16,335 nucleotides of DNA from Streptosporangiaceae bacterium (GTDB lineage: Bacteria; Actinomycetota; Actinomycetes; Streptosporangiales; Streptosporangiaceae), in NCBI GenBank assembly GCA_030040415.1, contig JASHTT010000259.1, forward strand, positions 1 through 16,335. Direction: 5' to 3'. The notes under the pieces were generated by a model. The model worked only from the letters and a program-made list of their open reading frames with translations, had not been told where the DNA came from and ran no database searches. Of this stretch, positions 1 through 6,645 are shown in pieces (position 1 is the stretch's first letter; the number at the start of each line of letters is the position of its first letter). The translations under genes and the position numbers were made by a program.

Positions 1-35
1 AGCCCGACGCGAACGTCCTGCACCACCTGGTCCAT
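1..35 (-). CDS. Possible gene start cut by the left edge, product unknown
   Basis: An ATG on the minus strand at 35-33 is preceded by AGGAAG with a six-base spacer, which is an ideal Shine-Dalgarno arrangement. The frame stays open to the window edge and gives only MDQVVQDVRVG. It lies 69 bases downstream of the methyltransferase stop on the same strand, so it could be the third gene of the phosphofructokinase operon. Eleven codons are too few to assign a family. It may be a chance start. Confidence 0.3.
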   Translation of the reverse strand, partial: MDQVVQDVRVG

Positions 36-104
36 CACGATCTTCCTGGCCAGGCTGGGAGGTCGCTATGTGATCGCGGTGCCGCCACCCGATTACAGTC
101 CGTC

Positions 105-899
105 CTACCGGGCGTGCTCCTGATCGGCAGGCGCTACCGCGCACAGCACCCGGTTCTCGCCGCGCTGCCAGAGCGTGCCGACCTCGGCGAATCCGGCAGC
201 CCGCAGCGCCGCGACGTGCACGCCGAGCCGACCAGCCGGGGAGCCGTGATGCTCGGAGTCCACGCGCCTGGCCTCGCGTTCGGCGTACGCAGCAGCCAGC
301 TCGGGGTCGGCAGCCGCAGCCGTCCACCAGTCCGTCCAGGTCTCGGCGTGACCCACCGGGAACCGTCGCTGCTCCTCGCGTTCGATCAGTGCCCGCTGGA
401 TCCGCTGCAGCACCGGCGCGTCGTCGCCCTCCCGCAGGTGATCACCGTTCAGCAGCACCCCGCCCGGCCGCAGCACGGTGGCGAGCTCCGCGTACAGCGC
501 GGTCAGCGCCGGGCCGGGCAGCCAGTGCAGTGCCGTCGTGCTCAAGGCGGCGTCGGGCCGCCGGTCCAGGCTCAGTTCCGCTGACCAGCCCGGCGTTCGC
601 AGGTCCAGGTCGAAGAACTGCAGGCCATCCAGGTCTGCCCAGGCGGCCCGACCGAGGCTCAGCGTCAGCGGGTCAGCGTCGATGGCGAGCACGGTGGCGC
701 CCGGCAGCCGCCGCAGCAGGCGGACCGCAAGCGAGCCAGGGCCACTGCCCAGGTCGAGCACCAGCGCGTCCGGGCGGCCGGCGATCTCCTCGACGGCATC
801 GATGATCGCGGTGAACCGGTCCTCGCGGTCCGGCAGGTAGGCCTGCTGTTGCGCGTCCCAGCGCTCGATCCACTGCTGAGCTTTGCCCTGATCAATCAC
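105..899 (-). CDS. Class I SAM-dependent methyltransferase
   Basis: This 264-residue protein has the Rossmann-fold methyltransferase signature. Motif I, LVLDLGSGPGSL, lies at about residues 47-58, and an acidic residue that would hold the ribose of S-adenosylmethionine follows in AIDAD (72-76). Later come LSTTALHWLP (about 119-128) and LRPGGVLLNGD (about 143-153), the usual motif IV and post-motif strand. The substrate cannot be read from the sequence; the family includes small-molecule, quinone and lipid methylases. The start is GTG at 899 with no convincing Shine-Dalgarno. A TACGAT box lies six bases before it, so it may be translated from a leaderless mRNA as well as from the phosphofructokinase transcript, whose stop is only 13 bases upstream. 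Confidence 0.85.
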   Translation of the reverse strand: MIDQGKAQQWIERWDAQQQAYLPDREDRFTAIIDAVEEIAGRPDALVLDLGSGPGSLAVRLLRRLPGATVLAIDADPLTLSLGRAAWADLDGLQFFDLDLRTPGWSAELSLDRRPDAALSTTALHWLPGPALTALYAELATVLRPGGVLLNGDHLREGDDAPVLQRIQRALIEREEQRRFPVGHAETWTDWWTAAAADPELAAAYAEREARRVDSEHHGSPAGRLGVHVAALRAAGFAEVGTLWQRGENRVLCAVAPADQEHAR

Positions 900-905
900 A
901 GTCTG

Positions 906-911
906 ATCGTA
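906..911 (-). promoter_or_regulatory. Candidate -10 box of a leaderless methyltransferase transcript
   Basis: TACGAT fits the actinobacterial -10 consensus TANNNT. Exactly six bases separate it from the GTG at 899, so transcription would begin on the start codon. No convincing -35 box is visible. The box lies in the short gap after the phosphofructokinase stop, so it would be an internal operon promoter. Confidence 0.35.
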
Positions 912-912
912 T

Positions 913-1956
913 TCACCCGAAGAAGACCTCGGCTTCTGCGTACCGGTCGGGCGGGACCAGCTTCAGCTCCGCGATCGCCTCGGCGAGCGGAACCCTGACG
1001 ATCTGAGTGGCGCGTAGCGCCACCATCTGCCCGAAGGCCCCGTCGGCCACCGCCCGTATCGCCTGCACGCCGAACCGGGTGGCAAGTACCCGGTCAAATG
1101 CCGTCGGCGTGCCACCGCGCTGGATGTGGCCAAGCACGGCGACACGAGCCTCCTTGCCAGTGCGATGCTCGATCTCAGCCGCCAGCAGCTGGCCGACTCC
1201 GCCGAACCGGGAGTGCCCGAACTCGTCCTGCTGCGGCCCGCCGACGGCCTCGTCCACAGCCTTCGGATGCGCGCCCTCGGCCACCACGACGATCGGCGCG
1301 TAGCGGTCCTTGAACCTGTGCTCCACGTAGTCGCAGACCTGGCCCATATCGAACGGTCGCTCGGGAATGAGGATCACGTTCGCGCCGCCGGCCATCCCGG
1401 CGTGCAGTGCGATCCAGCCCGCATTGCGGCCCATGACCTCGACGATCAGCGCCCGGTGATGGCTCTCCGCCGTCGTGTGCAACCGGTCGATGGCCTCCAT
1501 CGCGATGTTCACGGCGGTGTCGAAGCCGAAGGTGTAGTCGGTGGCACCAAGGTCATTGTCGATAGTCTTGGGCACGCCGACCACCTTGCCGCCGGCCTGA
1601 TACAGCTTGGTCGCAACGCCGAGGGTGTCCTCGCCGCCGATAGCGACGAGCGCGTCTACGCCGAGGCTTTCCAGATTCTCCGCCACGCGCTCGATGCCAG
1701 ACTTGCCGCCCGCGCTATTGGACGGCGCCGCAGGGTTGGTACGCGAGGTGCCGAGTATGGTGCCGCCCCGCGGCAAGATGCCGCGCACAGCGGCAACGTC
1801 CAGCACCATGGTGTCGCCCTCCAGCGGGCCACGCCAGCCGTCTTTGAAGCCGATGAACTCCATATCGTGCTCGGCTACACCGGTACGCACGACGGCGCGG
1901 ATCACCGCGTTCAGCCCGGGGCAGTCGCCCCCTCCGGTGAGCACTCCGACTCGCAT
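913..1956 (-). CDS. pfkA: 6-phosphofructokinase, probably pyrophosphate-dependent type
   Basis: This enzyme phosphorylates fructose 6-phosphate to fructose 1,6-bisphosphate in glycolysis. The 347-residue product has the family usual length. Visible motifs are GGGDCPGLN (8-16), GGEDTLG (107-113), PKTIDND (129-135) with the catalytic Asp, MGR (175-177), IPER (197-200) and HIQRGG (277-282). The residue after GGE is Asp110 where ATP-dependent enzymes have Gly, and Lys130 precedes TIDND. In the phosphofructokinase family this Asp plus Lys pair marks pyrophosphate-dependent enzymes, which can also work in reverse. I chose ATG 1956 over the GTG at 2013 because GGAAGGGAG lies just before it and the protein then begins at the conserved MRVGVLTGGGD. 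It is the first gene of a minus-strand operon with the methyltransferase. ATP use cannot be excluded without an assay. Confidence 0.93.
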   Translation of the reverse strand: MRVGVLTGGGDCPGLNAVIRAVVRTGVAEHDMEFIGFKDGWRGPLEGDTMVLDVAAVRGILPRGGTILGTSRTNPAAPSNSAGGKSGIERVAENLESLGVDALVAIGGEDTLGVATKLYQAGGKVVGVPKTIDNDLGATDYTFGFDTAVNIAMEAIDRLHTTAESHHRALIVEVMGRNAGWIALHAGMAGGANVILIPERPFDMGQVCDYVEHRFKDRYAPIVVVAEGAHPKAVDEAVGGPQQDEFGHSRFGGVGQLLAAEIEHRTGKEARVAVLGHIQRGGTPTAFDRVLATRFGVQAIRAVADGAFGQMVALRATQIVRVPLAEAIAELKLVPPDRYAEAEVFFG

Positions 1957-2152
1957 GCCTGCTCCCTTCCGGATGACCCCAAGGCTCACCCTAGTGCCCC
2001 CCAGTGCGGCCAAGGGACGGGCGCGGGTACTGGTCGCGCGGCCGACGGCATTAGCGGGTTATGGTGACTATCCCGGGACCGCCCGTCATGCGAACATGCG
2101 GGAAGGCCAGCATTCGCGAAGACCGGACGCACGGCTTGGAGAGGACGCCTAT
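1957..2152. promoter_or_regulatory. Divergent intergenic region between pfkA and the esterase gene
   Basis: These 196 bases must carry promoters for both directions. For pfkA, TAGGGT at 1993-1988 fits the -10 consensus and would give a leader of about 25 bases holding the Shine-Dalgarno; the TTG-containing hexamer upstream is too close (14 bases) to be a good -35. For the esterase, TATGGT at 2060-2065 is a possible -10, again without a clear -35. No strong palindrome is visible, and both assignments are weak. Confidence 0.3.
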
Positions 2153-2953
2153 ATGCCAGTGATGCCAGGCGCTGAGGCGTATGCGCACGAGGGCGGGAGC
2201 ACCGGCGTGCTGCTCTGTCATGGCTTCACCGGCAGCCCGCAGTCGCTCAGGGCCTGGGCCGAGTTCCTGGCCGCGGCGGGCCTGAGCGTCAGTGTGCCCC
2301 GGCTGCCGGGCCACGGCACGACCTGGCAGGAGATGTCCAGTACCCGCTGGGAGGACTGGTTCGCCGAGGTGGATCGCGCCTTCGACGAGCTGCAGGCGTC
2401 CTGCGACGAGGTATTCGTGATGGGCCTGTCGATGGGCGGCTGCCTGGCACTCCGGCTAGCTGAGCTGCGGGCTGACACCGTCCGCGGCCTTGTGCTTGTC
2501 AACCCGTCGGTGGCGATGGACGCATCGAATGCCGTTGTGTTCGCGCTGGCTCCGGTGCTGAAGCTGGTCGTCCCGTCGGTCAAGGGCCTGGCCAGCGACA
2601 TCAAGAAGGAGGACGCAACCGAGCTTGGCTACGACCGGACGCCGGTCAAGGCCGCTGCGACGCTGCCTGGCCTCTGGCGCATCACGCAGCAGCACCTCGG
2701 CGAGCTGACCCAGCCGGTCCTGGTCTTCCACAGCACCGCCGATCACGTGGTCGGACCAAGGAGCATGCGAGTCCTCCGGCGGGCCATACCCGCCGACCGG
2801 CTGGAGGTGCGCGAGCTTGCCAACAGTTACCACGTAGCCACTCTGGATAATGATGCCGAGGCAATATTTACTGGCAGCCTGGAGTTTGTGCGAACGCACA
2901 GCCGCAATAGCAACCAGGCGGCAGGCGCAGACTCGACAGCGGGTGGAGACTAG
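2153..2953 (+). CDS. Alpha/beta-hydrolase carboxylesterase / monoacylglycerol-lipase-like
   Basis: This 266-residue serine hydrolase resembles bacterial carboxylesterases and monoacylglycerol lipases of the Est30 type. HGFTG (23-27) forms the oxyanion region, the nucleophile Ser93 sits in GLSMG (91-95), Asp197 is in STADHVV and His227 in SYHVATLD, giving a complete catalytic triad. No signal peptide is visible, so it should be cytoplasmic. The open frame extends far upstream, but the ATG at 2153 has GGAGAGGA about nine bases before it and begins just ahead of the fold; another ATG at 2162 is possible. The tail after residue 250 is hydrophilic and probably disordered. The membrane-protein gene follows seven bases after the stop, so the two are likely co-transcribed. 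The substrate is unknown, though a lipid ester is plausible. Confidence 0.88.
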   Translation: MPVMPGAEAYAHEGGSTGVLLCHGFTGSPQSLRAWAEFLAAAGLSVSVPRLPGHGTTWQEMSSTRWEDWFAEVDRAFDELQASCDEVFVMGLSMGGCLALRLAELRADTVRGLVLVNPSVAMDASNAVVFALAPVLKLVVPSVKGLASDIKKEDATELGYDRTPVKAAATLPGLWRITQQHLGELTQPVLVFHSTADHVVGPRSMRVLRRAIPADRLEVRELANSYHVATLDNDAEAIFTGSLEFVRTHSRNSNQAAGADSTAGGD

Positions 2954-2959
2954 TAGGAG

Positions 2960-3535
2960 ATGACCGGACCCGGGGACGTCGGCGGAGAAGTCAGCGGCGA
3001 GGAGGCCGCCTGGCGTGACCTTGTTGCGCATTACGACGCCCCGGCCGACCTGAGCCAGGAGGCGGCGCCGTGGCCCGACCGGGAGAACCTGGCCGAGCCC
3101 GGTCGGCCGCAGGCGAGTCAGGCAGGTCCGGCGAGCCTTTCCGGAACCAGCACGCCAGCGGGTCAAGCCGGCGCCGCGGGTCCGGCGGCCCAGACTGGTC
3201 CGGCGGGCTCTCCGCTGCCCGCCGACCGTACCCGGATCATCCGTTACGCCGGCGACCCGCGCAGTTACACTCCGCCGGAGGAGCCCGAGGACGACAAGTA
3301 CGTTCCGGTTCCGTTGCCCCCGCCGGCCAAGCTCGACCCGTTGGCCAAGGCGGCCTGGGCGGGCTTGATCGGCGGCCCTGCCTACCTGCTTATCTGCGTC
3401 CTGGTGGGCTGGACGATTTCCGGTTTCGCAGCATTTGTCGCAATCGGCGCATTCATCGCCGGGTTCGTGATCCTCGTGCTGCGGCTGGGCGATGGTTCGA
3501 AGAGGGATGACGACGACGACGGAGCCGTCGTCTAG
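2960..3535 (+). CDS. Conserved actinobacterial membrane protein of unknown function
   Basis: This 191-residue protein has a long, low-complexity, Pro/Ala/Gly-rich cytoplasmic-looking N-terminus, then EDDKYVPVPLPPP (110-122), then two hydrophobic helices at about 132-151 and 154-176, and an acidic end with five Asp followed by GAVV. The proline-rich lead-in, paired helices and Asp-rich GAVV tail are, from memory, shared by small proteins next to glucokinase genes in other actinomycetes, but none has a known function. The ATG at 2960 is preceded by GGTGGAG at 2942-2948 inside the esterase end; AGGAG directly touching the ATG is too close to act. The last 83 bases overlap the convergent glucokinase frame. 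Confidence 0.8.
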   Translation: MTGPGDVGGEVSGEEAAWRDLVAHYDAPADLSQEAAPWPDRENLAEPGRPQASQAGPASLSGTSTPAGQAGAAGPAAQTGPAGSPLPADRTRIIRYAGDPRSYTPPEEPEDDKYVPVPLPPPAKLDPLAKAAWAGLIGGPAYLLICVLVGWTISGFAAFVAIGAFIAGFVILVLRLGDGSKRDDDDDGAVV

Positions 3536-4544
3536 CCGACTGCGACCGCAGCGCTGGCGCGCACCGGTGGCTGCGCACCGCCCGCCCGGCCACCGGGCAT
3601 AAGACGTCCCTGGCGAGGTCAGCGGCACCAATCAAGCCAGCGTCGGCGCCCAGCTCGGCGAGCTTGATCTCGGCGAAGTCCCGATGCGTGCGGCCGGTCA
3701 GGCCATTCTGGTACGTGACCCTGGCCGGGCCGATCAGCAGATCACCAGCGTCCGACACGCCGCCGCCGATCACGAAGCAGCCTGGATCGAGTATCGCGGC
3801 CAGGTCCGCGAGGCCTGCACCCAGCCACCCCCCGACAATGCCGAAGCAGCGCAGCGCAGCCGCGTCACCTTCCCTGGCCGCGAGGGTGACCGCTGGCCCG
3901 TCGATCCCCTCGGGACTACCGCCGCCGAGCTGGATCAGCCGGATAGCGGCACTCGGCGACCTGCGGGCGAACTCCCGGGCCTCGGCAACCAGCGCGCTGC
4001 CGCTGGCGTACTGCTCCCAGCACCCGCGGTTGCCGCAGCCGCAGAGCCGCCCGTCCGGAACGACTCGGTAGTGCCCTGGCTCGCCGGCCACGCCGAACCG
4101 GCCACGGTAGAGCCGCCCGTCGATCACGATCGCCCCGCCGATTCCGGTACCGACGGTGATCATGACCACGTCCTGATGGCCGCGGGCCGCACCCATCCGC
4201 ACCTCTGCCCAGGCCGCCGCGTTCGCGTCGTTCTCGACGATGACTCGCCGCCCGAGGCTGTCTTCCAGCTGCCTGCGTACTGGCTCATCGCGCCAGGCCA
4301 GGTTCGGCGCGAAGAGCACCGATGATCGCTCCCGGTCCACGAAGCCGGCCGTGCCTACCCCGATCGCATCGACCTCGTACCTGGCGAGGAGCTCGCTGAC
4401 CGCGTTCACGATCACGCCCATGGTGTCCTCAGGGCTCGCGGCTGGCGTGACCCGCTTGACTTTCTCGATAACCTGCCCGTCCGCGTCGACGACTCCTGCG
4501 GCCACCTTCGTGCCGCCGACGTCAACCCCGATCGCTAGGCCCAT
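3453..4544 (-). CDS. glk: ROK-family glucokinase with an anomalous C-terminal extension
   Basis: This enzyme phosphorylates glucose with ATP; in streptomycetes its relative GlkA also takes part in carbon catabolite repression. Motifs are VDVGGTK (7-13) for phosphate binding, ENDAN (104-108) with catalytic Asp106, VGTGIGG (131-137), and the ROK zinc site formed by His158, Cys168, Cys170 and Cys175 in GHYRVVPDGRLCGCG. There is no helix-turn-helix, so it is a kinase and not a ROK repressor. The usual C-terminal end is near residue 312 (GAADLAR), but the frame continues about 51 residues to 363. That tail is Arg-rich, contains a rare TTA codon at 3602-3600 and runs antisense into the end of the plus-strand membrane-protein gene. 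ATG 4544 overlaps the upstream gene by 23 bases, suggesting translational coupling; its Shine-Dalgarno is weak. Confidence 0.9.
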   Translation of the reverse strand: MGLAIGVDVGGTKVAAGVVDADGQVIEKVKRVTPAASPEDTMGVIVNAVSELLARYEVDAIGVGTAGFVDRERSSVLFAPNLAWRDEPVRRQLEDSLGRRVIVENDANAAAWAEVRMGAARGHQDVVMITVGTGIGGAIVIDGRLYRGRFGVAGEPGHYRVVPDGRLCGCGNRGCWEQYASGSALVAEAREFARRSPSAAIRLIQLGGGSPEGIDGPAVTLAAREGDAAALRCFGIVGGWLGAGLADLAAILDPGCFVIGGGVSDAGDLLIGPARVTYQNGLTGRTHRDFAEIKLAELGADAGLIGAADLARDVLCPVAGRAVRSHRCAPALRSQSARRRLRRRRHPSSNHRPAAARGSRTRR

Positions 4545-5148
4545 ACCCCGGCCCGTCTTCGATTCGCCCCGGCTCTGGCCCCGGTTCCGGCTCGGGCCGA
4601 GGCTCGGGCCGAGGCTCCGGCTGCGGCTCGGGCCGTGGCCCGGGCTGCGGATCCGGCCGTGGTCCCGCGTCTGCGCCCGGCCCGGCCTGCGGCTCAGTCC
4701 GCGCCGTCGCGTCGCGCGTGTTGGTCCCGGCCCGCTCTGCGTCGTAACTGGTCGCCCGCGCCAGCAACGAGTCGAATACCTTGACCGCCTCGTGCACCGC
4801 CGCCGCGACGGCGTCACCCGCGCCGGCCAGCTGGCCGCTCAGGCCGGGACCCGACTCGCGCATCCGGCGCGCGGCGCGGCAGATGGGGCACCACTGGCAC
4901 TCCGGTGCTTCGCCAGCCTCGGGCGGCGGTTCCGACGTAGCGGTATCCCACACGTCGGCACTGCTCTGCCGTCCGCCACCGAACGTCTTGCGTACCTGTC
5001 CGCCGAACTCCTTTCGGACGCTCTTCGCGCCCGAGCGGATAAGCCAGCGCTGTACCTCGGTCAGGATGTCCGCACCCGGCGGAGCCTGCCGGTCGGACCG
5101 CTCGCGACCTGGACCGTCCTGGCCGCCCGCGTCGGGCTGCCCGGTCAT
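4522..5148 (-). CDS. Unrecognised protein with CxxCxxC motif and Pro-Glu/Arg repeat tail
   Basis: I do not recognise a named family. The 208-residue product has a basic, possibly helical stretch (EVQRWLIRSGAKSVRKEF, about 31-48), then Cys84, Cys87 and Cys90 in CQWCPIC followed by RAARRMRESGP, then a predicted amphipathic helix (about 112-133), and a tail of alternating Pro with Glu, Arg, Gln, Gly and Asp from about 160. The three cysteines could bind a metal or form a zinc-ribbon half-site, but no second cluster is seen. ATG 5148 is chosen because GGAG stands six bases before it; ATGs at 5154 and 5169 are also in frame. It sits 46 bases after the SRPBCC gene and overlaps the glucokinase start, so the three probably form one operon. 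Confidence 0.75.
   Translation of the reverse strand: MTGQPDAGGQDGPGRERSDRQAPPGADILTEVQRWLIRSGAKSVRKEFGGQVRKTFGGGRQSSADVWDTATSEPPPEAGEAPECQWCPICRAARRMRESGPGLSGQLAGAGDAVAAAVHEAVKVFDSLLARATSYDAERAGTNTRDATARTEPQAGPGADAGPRPDPQPGPRPEPQPEPRPEPRPEPEPGPEPGRIEDGPGYGPSDRG
4571..4666. repeat. Six-base-period GC-rich minisatellite encoding a Pro-X tail
   Basis: On the plus strand this stretch is a run of about sixteen hexamers that nearly all begin with GG, such as GGCTCG, GGCCGA and GGCTCC. GGCTCGGGCCGA occurs as two perfect tandem copies at 4589-4600 and 4601-4612. Read on the minus strand, each hexamer supplies a Pro-X dipeptide, which gives the Pro-Glu/Arg/Gln tail. Such arrays readily change length by slippage, so the tail length probably varies between strains. 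Confidence 0.75.
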
Positions 5149-5194
5149 TGGCATCTCCGCTCCGTCCATGGTCTTGCCGTCCCTGCTCTTGTGA

Positions 5195-5662
5195 TCACTG
5201 GCCCTGCCCGCCCGCGTCCTCGTGCTGCGCCGCTTCGGCGCGCGACTTCAGCCCCTTCAGCGCGGAGTCGGTGATCATCTTCTCTGCCCGGCGCTTCAGC
5301 AGGCCTGGAAGCGGCAGCCTGGTGCCCACCGTGAGCTCGTAACTGACCCTAGTGCCGGCATCGGCCTCAGCCAGCAGGTAGGCACCGGTCATCTCGCTCA
5401 CCATAGACCCAGGCTCGGCAAGCTGCCAGTGGACGGCCCTGTCGCCATCCCACTCGTAGGCAAGCACGTAGCTGTCCTTGACGGGCCCGGCATCCAGGGT
5501 GAACCTGACCAGGCGCGGCAGGCCGTCCGCGCCCGCCTCGACGACCGCGGCCGAGCGTACGCCCGCGGCCCAGTCCGGGTACCTCGCGAAGTCACCGATG
5601 ACCCGCAGCACGACCGGTCGTGGAGCCCCGACGACCAGCGTCGAGGAGGTCCTGTCTGCCAT
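5195..5662 (-). CDS. SRPBCC (START-like) family protein
   Basis: This 155-residue protein matches the polyketide-cyclase/START-like fold in its layout. An N-terminal strand leads into APRPVVLRVIGDFARYPDWAAGVRSAAVV (about 13-41), the typical helix-loop with FARYPDW. A series of beta strands rich in hydrophobic and acidic residues follows, with a long C-terminal helix (about 121-145) that would close the lipid-binding pocket. Members bind hydrophobic ligands or act as cyclases or dehydratases, and the ligand here cannot be read. The ATG at 5662 has GGAGG 14 bases upstream, which is rather far, and a TACGCT box eight bases before it. It leads the minus-strand group SRPBCC, Cys-motif protein and glucokinase, so a link to carbon metabolism is possible but unproven. 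Confidence 0.82.
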   Translation of the reverse strand: MADRTSSTLVVGAPRPVVLRVIGDFARYPDWAAGVRSAAVVEAGADGLPRLVRFTLDAGPVKDSYVLAYEWDGDRAVHWQLAEPGSMVSEMTGAYLLAEADAGTRVSYELTVGTRLPLPGLLKRRAEKMITDSALKGLKSRAEAAQHEDAGGQGQ

Positions 5663-5695
5663 GACAACGGAGCGTACCTCCAGCCCGCGCCAAGG

Positions 5696-5716
5696 CGGCC
5701 GGGAGCGCCGCGGCCG
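5696..5716 (-). terminator. GC-rich hairpin after the metallophosphoesterase gene
   Basis: CGGCCG at 5696-5701 and again at 5711-5716 can pair across a nine-base loop. It begins 19 bases past the phosphoesterase stop and before the SRPBCC start. There is no T-run, as is common for actinobacterial terminators. In such GC-rich DNA a six-pair stem can also arise by chance. Confidence 0.35.
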
Positions 5717-5734
5717 TGTCTCAGCGAGTCGGGC

Positions 5735-6505
5735 TTAGCCCCACTGCAGGACGTAGGGCCGGCCGGTAGCGCGGAAGTGACCGACGTTGATGCACTCGGT
5801 CGGCCCGATCCGGATCCGGCTGGACAGCGGCTGATGGACGTGGCCGAACAACGCGTACCTCGGCCGCGTGCGCCTTATGGCAGCTAGCAGCGCGTCGCTC
5901 CCCCGCTCCATCCGCCGGGCCACCGTGTCGTAGAGCAGCTCGGGCACGGCTGGCGGGATGTGCGAGCACAGCACGTCGACCTCGCCTACGGTGGCCACCT
6001 TGGCCTCGAACTCCTCGTCGTCGATCTCGTTAGGCGTGCGGTACACGGTGCGCAGGCCGCCGCCGACGAATCCGAAGCTCCTGCCGTCGAGTTGCACCCG
6101 CTCGCCGTCGAGTACCCGGTGGCCGGCCCGCACGTGCGTGCCGAGCAGCCGCGGCATGTCCACGTTCCCGTAGGTCAGATAGGCCGGCGTCGGCAGCGCC
6201 GCGAACAGCTCCGCGTACTGGCGGGTGACCGCCGCCTCGACGTGACGGCGAGGGTCGCCGCCAAGGCCCGACCACAACGCCGCGGACATCGCCCGGGCCT
6301 CGTCGAAACGCTGCGCGGTGCGCAGTGCGACCAGCTCGTCCGCGGCCGTGGTGCCGAACAGGTCGGGAAAAATGCCCTTGCTGTGGTCGGCGTAGTCGAC
6401 GAACAGCAGCAGATCCCCGAGGCATATAACGGCGTCCGCACCGTCGCCGGCCCGGCGCAGCGCATCCGCCCGCCCGTGGACGTCGCTTACCAGGTGGACC
6501 CGCAC
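5735..6505 (-). CDS. Calcineurin-like metallophosphoesterase
   Basis: The 256-residue protein carries the metal-binding motifs of the calcineurin-like phosphoesterase fold in order: SDVHG (Asp8, His10), LGDLL (Asp31), YGNVD (Asn114), CSHIPP (His182) and FGHVH (His222, His224). These residues hold two metal ions that attack a phosphoester. The third motif is GNVD and not the usual GNHE, so the catalytic His of that motif is missing, as in several members that use other residues. Between the second and third motifs lies a long alpha-helical insertion (about 38-105). The substrate is not evident. I chose GTG 6505 because the conserved fold starts there; the longer frame to 6604 adds an Arg-rich segment unlike the family. 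A TACTGT box sits six bases upstream. Confidence 0.85.
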   Translation of the reverse strand: MRVHLVSDVHGRADALRRAGDGADAVICLGDLLLFVDYADHSKGIFPDLFGTTAADELVALRTAQRFDEARAMSAALWSGLGGDPRRHVEAAVTRQYAELFAALPTPAYLTYGNVDMPRLLGTHVRAGHRVLDGERVQLDGRSFGFVGGGLRTVYRTPNEIDDEEFEAKVATVGEVDVLCSHIPPAVPELLYDTVARRMERGSDALLAAIRRTRPRYALFGHVHQPLSSRIRIGPTECINVGHFRATGRPYVLQWG

Positions 6506-6511
6506 CCACCT

Positions 6512-6517
6512 ACAGTA
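6512..6517 (-). promoter_or_regulatory. Candidate -10 box of a leaderless phosphoesterase transcript
   Basis: TACTGT matches TANNNT and is followed by exactly six bases before the GTG at 6505, so the transcript would start on the initiation codon. AGGTGG also lies in those bases but is too close to the codon to serve as a normal Shine-Dalgarno. A TTGCCC upstream at 6544-6539 is 21 bases away, too far for a standard -35. Confidence 0.4.
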
Positions 6518-6635
6518 GACAAGTCCGGCACGCCGGGCGGGCAACCGCGGACACAGGTGTGCGGTGGCCAGCCGGGCGAGGCGAGAAGGTAACGTCGCGA
6601 CCATCAGAACGGAACGCGCCGCACAGGCAGGCAGT

Positions 6636-6640
6636 GGAGG
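6636..6640 (+). promoter_or_regulatory. Shine-Dalgarno that sets the acyl-CoA ligase TTG start
   Basis: GGAGG lies five bases before TTG 6646. It decides between this codon and the in-frame ATG at 6559 or GTG at 6634, neither of which has such a site. A TAACGT hexamer at 6590-6595 is a possible -10 box about 50 bases upstream of the start. Confidence 0.6.
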
Positions 6641-6645
6641 CCCAG

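Noticed and set aside
1126..2067. A 313-codon plus-strand frame opposite pfkA
   Set aside because: Antisense shadow of phosphofructokinase, with no recognisable domain.
1607..2152. Upstream extension of the esterase frame
   Set aside because: It is antisense to pfkA and low in complexity, whereas ATG 2153 has a good Shine-Dalgarno and starts just before the fold.
3532..3535. The CTAG here as a proven shared stop for glucokinase and the membrane protein
   Set aside because: The TAG on the minus strand is out of frame with the glucokinase as written, so sharing is only a hypothesis that needs a frameshift.
2456..3631. A 391-codon minus-strand frame opposite the esterase and membrane-protein genes
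   Set aside because: Arg/Gly-rich shadow of two genes that have a catalytic triad and conserved ends, respectively.
4240..5274. A plus-strand frame of Pro/Arg/Leu-rich repeats opposite the Cys-motif gene
   Set aside because: It arises from reading the hexamer array on the wrong strand. The minus strand has a Shine-Dalgarno and operon context.
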